NCBI GenBank assembly: GCA_003049465.1
Contig: PYSS01000143.1
Coordinates: 26,661-90,660, forward strand
Direction: 5' to 3'
Length of the DNA stretch: 64,000 bases
DNA from: Magnaporthiopsis rhizophila
Taxonomy: Eukaryota; Ascomycota; Sordariomycetes; Magnaporthales; Magnaporthaceae
Positions 58,576-64,000 of this stretch are shown here, one piece after another (position 1 is the first letter of the stretch; the number at the start of each line of letters is the position of its first letter). Under the pieces are notes generated by a model, which saw only the letters and a program-made list of their open reading frames with translations, did no database searches and was not told the origin of the DNA. Position numbers and translations under genes: made by a program.

Positions 58576-59102
58576 ATGGCGTCGCGCGGCCTAGGCGGTG
58601 GCAATCACACAATGAACATCACAGCCTCGCAGGCAAGCCAGCAGGGCCGCCCTTCCATGGCGACCTCGGGCTCAGCCGTCAAGGCACGGCAGCTGGTATG
58701 TAGGATAGAGGCCAGACACGGCTTTTGTGTGAATTTGGTTGAATAGAATTGAATCTCAAGGATTCCATGGGGGTGATGGCCCAACGAGTATCGTTTGTAT
58801 CTCTGCTATGACTGACCGAACTTTCCACAGTCACATCTCCACTCCCAACTCGCCCAGCTGTCAGCCAATCTCGCCGACACGGAGAACCTGCTACGCATGA
58901 CGAGCGTGCAAGCAGAAGCTATGCGTGGGCTCGGTAGCTGGCATGCCGGAATGTGAGGACACACCCCTATTTGTCTCTCATTTTATCCATGTTTCCTCTC
59001 AGTAGACACTGACGTTTGATCTATGAAAGGTTCATGGCTGCAAGCAAGTTGGGCGAAGAAGCGGTTCGCGACCAGCAGCAGGGTGGCCAGGGAGGCGAGT
59101 GA
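58576..59102 (+). CDS. HSK3: DASH complex subunit Hsk3
   Basis: A tiny three-exon gene. Exons 58576-58695, 58831-58952 and 59030-59102, with donors GTATGT, GTGAGG and an AAAG acceptor for the last; phases 0 and 2 agree, giving 104 residues. The middle exon reads HLHSQLAQLSANLADTENLL and RMTSVQAEAMRGLGSWHAGM, the helical signature of Hsk3: heptad Leu, then LRMTxVQAExxRGLG. The third exon has FMAASKLGEEAV. Hsk3 is a small structural subunit of the DASH/Dam1 ring, which couples kinetochores to spindle microtubules. The N-terminal 40 residues are Gly/Ser/Gln-rich. The match covers the whole conserved core, so I am confident despite its size. It is convergent with RPR2. Confidence 0.9.
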
Positions 59103-59481
59103 CACTGACAGGCAGTAGCCGAGATGCATTCGGTCTCACCGCCAAAAAAGGCTGTGCTCGTCCTTGCAGCCCCACTGCCCAGCGTAGGGGGCCCATGAAG
59201 GAGCCAGGAGCTGCGAGCAGCGAGCGTGGTGACGACCGTGAGGATTCCGCCATTATTTTGTGAGAGGCATATGGAAGGCGATGTCCCGCTTGTAAGACCT
59301 GATCACTGCTGTCTTCGTTGGACGAGAACAACCGGCCTTTTTCGCCCCTCGGTGTTGTTGAGCGCCTCCTTTTAGTTAAGACAGCGTAGATAGACAGCCC
59401 TGGTCGTCGGGCCTCGGAGCAATTCCTTGCCTCTGATGCGTTTGATGAGATTCTTCGGTCGGTTTAGCCAGGCAGTATATT
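59103..59481. other. Short spacer between convergent HSK3 and RPR2
   Basis: 379 bp between two 3' ends. Nothing beyond presumed terminators is seen. Confidence 0.4.
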
Positions 59482-60066
59482 TTAGCCAGCAGCCCCCGCC
59501 GTGTCTGTGGCTGCTTTCTGCTCCTTCTCGCCGGCGTCCCGGAACGGCTTCCGCTTCTGCCTCGGCGCGGCAACGGGAAACCGCTTAGCCCGGCCGCAGG
59601 TGCCGCACTTGATGACGAGCACATCCGCCCATGGCTTCCTGGCGCCTCTGCTCTTGTTCTCGACGACCGAGGTGCACGACTTGCCCTCGATCAGAAGCGT
59701 GTCGCAGAACTTGCAGACGGTGCGCTTCAGGTCCGGGCTGAGCCGGATCTGACTCTTGAGGCTGACGGAGCGGAGGTCTGATAGGAGGCGGCGTGACATG
59801 CCGTCGAGCTGCCGATGGACGTCGTGCTTCTTCTTATCTTGTAATGGAGCACACGCCGAGTCGGTTCCGTCTGCTGAAACTGCCTGCCTTTCATGTTTCT
59901 CAAGCTCAGGCTTGTCCACAAGTGAGCCGGACTTTTCAGTAGGCTGCTGTTGCTGTTGCCTTGTTGAGGCGAGGAGGGTGGCTGCCTGGTACAGGAATGA
60001 GATGCGTGTGTAGGCGGGTCTATTCTGCACGCCGCCGCCCGCCTTGCGCTTCACTCCTTTGGCCAT
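59482..60066 (-). CDS. RPR2: RNase P/MRP-type protein subunit Rpr2 (Rpp21/SNM1 family)
   Basis: A single-exon frame of 194 residues. The N-terminal MAKGVKRKAGGGVQNRPAYTR and following Ile/Leu helix (ISFLYQAATLLA) match the start of Rpr2. The conserved zinc-ribbon half follows: VCKFCDTLL, then CTSVVENKSRG, DVLVIKCGTCGRAKRFPV. The CxxC pairs bind zinc, and the region contacts the RNA in ribonuclease P, which matures the 5' ends of tRNAs in the nucleus. A Gln-rich insert (about residues 37-41 onward) and Lys/Glu-rich ends are fungal additions. It is divergent from SUB2 across 579 bp. Confidence 0.88.
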   Translation of the reverse strand: MAKGVKRKAGGGVQNRPAYTRISFLYQAATLLASTRQQQQQPTEKSGSLVDKPELEKHERQAVSADGTDSACAPLQDKKKHDVHRQLDGMSRRLLSDLRSVSLKSQIRLSPDLKRTVCKFCDTLLIEGKSCTSVVENKSRGARKPWADVLVIKCGTCGRAKRFPVAAPRQKRKPFRDAGEKEQKAATDTAGAAG

Positions 60067-60645
60067 TGTTGAGAATAATTACGCCGAGCCTCAACCTTGG
60101 CGGGCACTCTTTCCTGCCTTCTTCTTTTCACTATCCCGCCTCTATCAAGCCGGGCGTCTCCACAAAGAGTAGAGGGGCATCCATATTTGACTCAGCGGAT
60201 CCGCCCCAGGCTCAAAACGGACTAGCTTGAGCCAGGTTACAGTTTGGGGCGGTGCGTGCAGGCGCAGCCTTCCATCTCTCCCTGGGTCGCGCAGCAAAGG
60301 CAAACTCCAAAATCCGTCCTCGCCAGCCTCTGCCGAGTTTTCCTTTTCTTTTCCCAACACCACACTCATCGCGGCCACCACCGTCCGCATTCTCTCCATC
60401 GCGCCAACGCTCTTTGCACCCTGACCGACGCCGTTTCCGTTTCGAACGCGTGATCACCCACCCTTTTTCTTCTTCTTCATCTTCGATTCAGCTCTGCGCG
60501 TCGCCTTTTCCATCGGCCAGGCTCCACTCCGCGTCGACACGCTTTTGTTTATTGTCGTTGATCCCTTGACAAGGATTGACATCTCGACTTCTCAACCCAC
60601 AACAGCGCAACATCATAACGTCCTAATTCAACACCAACCGCCACC
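60067..60645. promoter_or_regulatory. Divergent promoter between RPR2 and SUB2
   Basis: Spacer serving both head-to-head genes. Toward SUB2 it is C/T-rich (about 60400-60600), as in highly expressed fungal genes, and the start has a CCACCATG context. Confidence 0.5.
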
Positions 60646-62925
60646 ATGTCCGCCGAGGAAGATCTCATCGACTACTCCGATGAGGAGCTCAACACCAACG
60701 AGACCGCGGCGCCCGCTTCGGCCTCCAACGGAAAGAAGGGCGATCTCGCGGCCAGCGGCGGTAACGATGTCGACAAGAAGGGCAGCTACGTCGGAATCCA
60801 CTCGACCGGCTTTCGCGACTTCCTGCTGAAGCCTGAGCTCCTCCGTGCCATCGGTGACTGCGGCTTCGAGCACCCTTCGGAGGGTTAGTTCCTTAAAAAC
60901 ACTTTTAATCTTCCCAGCTCCAGTCGTTATCCCTCCAGACCCTCCAAGCGTCCGTCCATCTCGCGCAAGCAAAGGAATCCATCTCCGGGAGTCAAAGGCC
61001 AAAAAATTTAAAAATTCCAAGGACAATCATGAACACTATCGGGGGCGGGAAGGAAGGCCCAATCATATGGCTGTGGCCGGCCGGTCATGGGAATCCGAAC
61101 CCAATCGACATCCTTGCCCGACCACCGGTTGAGGACCCCTTTCCACCATCTCAAATGGCTGGAATTTGGACTTCTGCGGTTTGTCAGGGTTCGAGAGCTC
61201 TGCGAATGTCGAAGAGCAGTCATGGACGGCTTCGCGCATCGGTGCACTGCATCCCCATCGGGGTCAGATACTCGACACGGGTTGAGACAGCTCCTTTGAG
61301 GCAACTCAGACCCGATTCACAATTCGTGAGTCGGGATCCGGGAGCGTGTCGCGGACGGGACCCTTGTCCCGGATCGCGGGCGCGGCGATCGGCTTCCGGC
61401 TCTCGGGCTGCGAGACACCCACGGATTTGGAGCCCGTTCAGCAGGGCGGACGGCGTCATCGGCGGGGACGTCGCTTGTTTTTCTCCTTGATCTGGGTCAC
61501 TCGGGAGGCAAGATTATGAGTTTGTTTGTTTGTTTATGCCTCTGCTGCGACGATGGACGGACCTTGACGACACTACGACGCTCACTCAGCCTGCACCTGC
61601 CTTATTAGACGCGATATCTAACACCGGTCCACCACACAGTTCAGCAGACATGTATCCCCCAGGCCATGCTCGGAGGTGACATCATCTGCCAGGCCAAGTC
61701 GGGTCTGGGAAAGACGGCCGTGTTCGTCCTGACGACTCTCCAGCAGGTTGAGCCTGTCGCTGGCGAGTGCTCCGTCCTCGTCATGTGCCACACTCGTGAG
61801 CTGGCTTTCCAAATTCGCAACGAGTACACCCGCTTCTCCAAGTACATGCCCGACATCAAGACGGGCGTCTTCTTTGGTGGTACGCCCATCCAGAAGGATG
61901 CCGAGCTCCTGAAGAACAAGGACACGCACCCTCACATCATCGTCGGCACTCCCGGTCGTCTGAACGCGCTCGTGCGCGACAAGTACCTTCGGCTTGGCAG
62001 CGTCCGCATCTTTGTTCTCGATGAGTGTGACAAGATGCTTGATCAAATTGGTAAGTCTCGCTCCATGTCGAGCTAGCCAGGGGGCAATGAATATGCTGAT
62101 TTTCCCCCCTGCAAAATAACAGACATGCGTAGGGACGTGCAAGAGATCTTCCGGGCCACACCTCAGCAGAAGCAGGTCATGATGTTCTCGGCTACGCTGT
62201 CGGACGAGATCAAGCCGATCTGCAAGAAGTTCATGCAGAACCCGACCGAGCACTACGTCGACGAGGACACCAAGTTGACGCTGCACGGCTTGCAGCAGTA
62301 CTTCATCGGTCTTGAGGAGAGGGAGAAGAACCGCAAGCTCAACGAGCTTCTTGACGATCTCCAGTTCAACCAGGTCATCATCTTCGTCAAGAGCACCCTC
62401 CGTGCCACGGAGCTGGACAAGCTCCTGCGCGAGTGCAATTTTCCCTCGATCGCGGTCCACTCGGGCGTCAGTCAGGAGGAGCGGTAAGTTGTTCCCGAAG
62501 CGTCTTGGCCCATGTCGGCTCGGCACTGACACTCTAGGTATCCAGTATCCGCCGCTACAAGGAATTCAAAGAATTCAACAAGCGCATCTGCGTCGCCACC
62601 GACGTCTTCGGTCGTGGTATCGATATCGAGCGCATCAACCTGGCCATCAACTACGATATGCCGGCGGATGCCGACTCGTACCTCCACCGCGTCGGTCGTG
62701 CCGGTCGTTTCGGTACCAAGGGTCTTGCCATCTCGTTTGTGACCAACGACCAAGACAAGGATGTCCTCAAATCGATCGAGAAGCGCTTCGAGGTTCCTGT
62801 TCCGTAAGTAGCCTTTGATCTGATTTCCTGATAACCCCAAATGTGGCACAATCAGGATGCTAACATGAAATCGCAGTGAGTTCCCCAAGGAGGGTATCGA
62901 CGCCAGCACTTACATGGCCTCTTAA
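60646..62925 (+). CDS. SUB2: ATP-dependent RNA helicase Sub2 (UAP56 family)
   Basis: Five exons: 60646-60883, 61640-62050, 62123-62483, 62546-62803, 62877-62925. All introns are GT...AG, phases agree and yield 438 residues, the usual length of the family. The N-terminus is acidic (EEDLIDYSDEEL) and is followed by the Q-motif region (GFRDFLLKPELLRAIGDCGF). Helicase motifs: CQAKSGLGKT (Walker A), GTPGRL, FVLDECDKM (the DECD box that defines Sub2/UAP56), MMFSATL, TDVFGRGIDIERI, and HRVGRAGRFGT. Sub2 acts in spliceosome assembly and, in TREX, in mRNA export. The first intron, 756 nt, is far longer than the other introns here (about 60-75 nt). Identification is secure. Confidence 0.97.
60884..61639 (+). 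other. 756-nt first intron of SUB2
   Basis: GTTAGT donor, CACACAG acceptor. Ten times longer than typical introns in this window. No open frame or clear C/D or H/ACA box element was recognised. It includes a T/G-rich block near 61511-61535 and GC-rich self-complementary stretches around 61330-61400. Its size makes regulation through splicing possible. Confidence 0.6.
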
Positions 62926-63950
62926 ATGTGTGACGGATGGAGACTTCTGTTGGGCATTGTGGCTGCTTTCGGGACTGGTGGCTCGAGCAAGATATGCTTT
63001 CACTATTTTTTCTTCTTTCCCTCTGGTGATTCTCGGTCCGGTCCTCTCGTTATCTGAGTTTATTCGGTACCTACCTGTGTCCCCGCATCCTGGTACCTGG
63101 CGAACCTAGCTTGGCAATATGGAAGACAAAGGAAGAGATGGGAAGAAAACGCGATCCGTTTACTTGTTGATTATCTGAACATGTTGGGTGAGGAGGTGGC
63201 ATCGGTTCCGTGCGAAGTCCTTACAACGAGCTACGTGGCGTGACGTGACCAGGTTTTCTTCCGTTTACTACGCACGCCACGGACCGGAGCCCGTAGATAT
63301 CTTCTTGGCCTCAGATGCAGAGATCACCCAGGCCATTATCCATCAAATTTGGGAGAACGTGCATCATTGATCTTTCCTGATTTACGTTCCTTTTCACCCC
63401 CGCCTCTGATACCTTGACGCCATAGTCCTTCCTTCTCACCGCCTGGATTCAGCTCAGCATGTGCGTCGTTTCTTTCACGGGCCGACGAATGCAGCTGGGC
63501 GGTGATTCTCGCATCGTACAACAGGAGTTGACCGTACGTAGTCTGTCTGCCACCAGCGCCTCGGCCCTGTCGGGGCATGCAACAAGTTCTGTGTAGGCTT
63601 CTTTTGCGGCCGGGCGTCTGCATCCCATTTCCGCATATGTTTTCCCAATTCTCGCGTTGGGCAGCCCAGTCTGCACCGAACCTCGTGCGGCGTCTCTTTG
63701 TAGCACAACATGCGAAAAATATCCCCCCAAATTGAGCTGCCCGCTGGAGGATACGGGAACAGCAGGTCTAGACCACCACCGGGCCTGGGCCTAGCGTCGT
63801 GTCAGCTCAGCTCGGCCCGGGGGGCGTTTGGCGTTGGCGGCAGGCTGCCGTTTGCTGTGACGTCTGTTACGGGCCACGCGACCAACGGGGGGCCGAATGA
63901 TGTCACTGAAGTCGGGGCTCTTTTACTTATTTTAATTCGAGATTTTGTCT

Positions 63951-63952
<2 letters not shown>
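62926..63952. other. Intergenic region to right edge
   Basis: Downstream of SUB2. No gene supported; short frames on both strands lack motifs. Confidence 0.45.

Positions 63953-64000
<48 letters not shown>
63953..64000. repeat. Poly-T tract at right edge
   Basis: At least 48 T run to the end of the window. Like the other long A/T tracts here it probably limits assembly. Confidence 0.9.

Overview
The window is nuclear DNA of a filamentous ascomycete, most likely a Sordariomycete. The evidence is short GT...AG introns with GTAAGT/GTGAGT-type donors and CTAAC/CTGAC-like branch sites, pyrimidine-rich leaders, GC-rich coding sequence, no operons, and gene families typical of these fungi (Chs5, GT69/CAP59-type transferase, DUF7708 NLR-like protein, AAA ATPase with a DUF7025-like N-terminus, DASH subunit Hsk3, Rpr2, Sub2).

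Layout. 2-4461 (+): 3' two thirds of a Sen1 helicase gene, cut by the left edge. 4462-11356: a small tail-anchored-like protein, a 443-residue unknown protein, a 199-residue unknown membrane protein and an ankyrin-repeat protein. 11357-18844: gene-poor, with an aminoglycoside-phosphotransferase-like (APH) gene that carries a frameshift, a diverged upstream fragment of the same family, and hairpin-rich relic DNA. 18845-23299 (+): a very long low-complexity disordered protein. 23517-30198: a five-exon AAA ATPase (-) facing a five-exon DUF7708/P-loop protein (+) across a 441-bp divergent promoter. 30511-34525: a short-chain dehydrogenase, Chs5 and a mitochondrial-targeted unknown. 35195-40205: an island of decay, holding a frameshifted unknown gene, a protein kinase gene with four in-frame stops, a frameshifted hypothetical gene, two minisatellites and a tRNA-promoter-like (SINE-like) unit. 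40547-42111 (+): GT69 glycosyltransferase. 42112-53176: about 11 kb in which I can support no gene. 53177-55862 (+): ketopantoate-reductase-like protein with a long disordered tail. 58576-62925: HSK3 (three tiny exons), RPR2 (-) and SUB2 (+, 756-nt first intron). The right edge is a 48-nt T run.

The housekeeping genes act separately: Sen1 in RNA polymerase II termination, Sub2 in mRNA export and splicing, Rpr2 in RNase P, Hsk3 at the kinetochore, Chs5 in exomer cargo sorting. The accessory part (6.9-18 kb and 23.5-40 kb) is the place to look for something new. The divergent AAA/DUF7708 pair is the best candidate for a functional two-gene module. The 35-40 kb island is a good record of recent gene decay. 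Exon joins were worked out by hand from splice signals and reading frame; none has been checked against transcripts.
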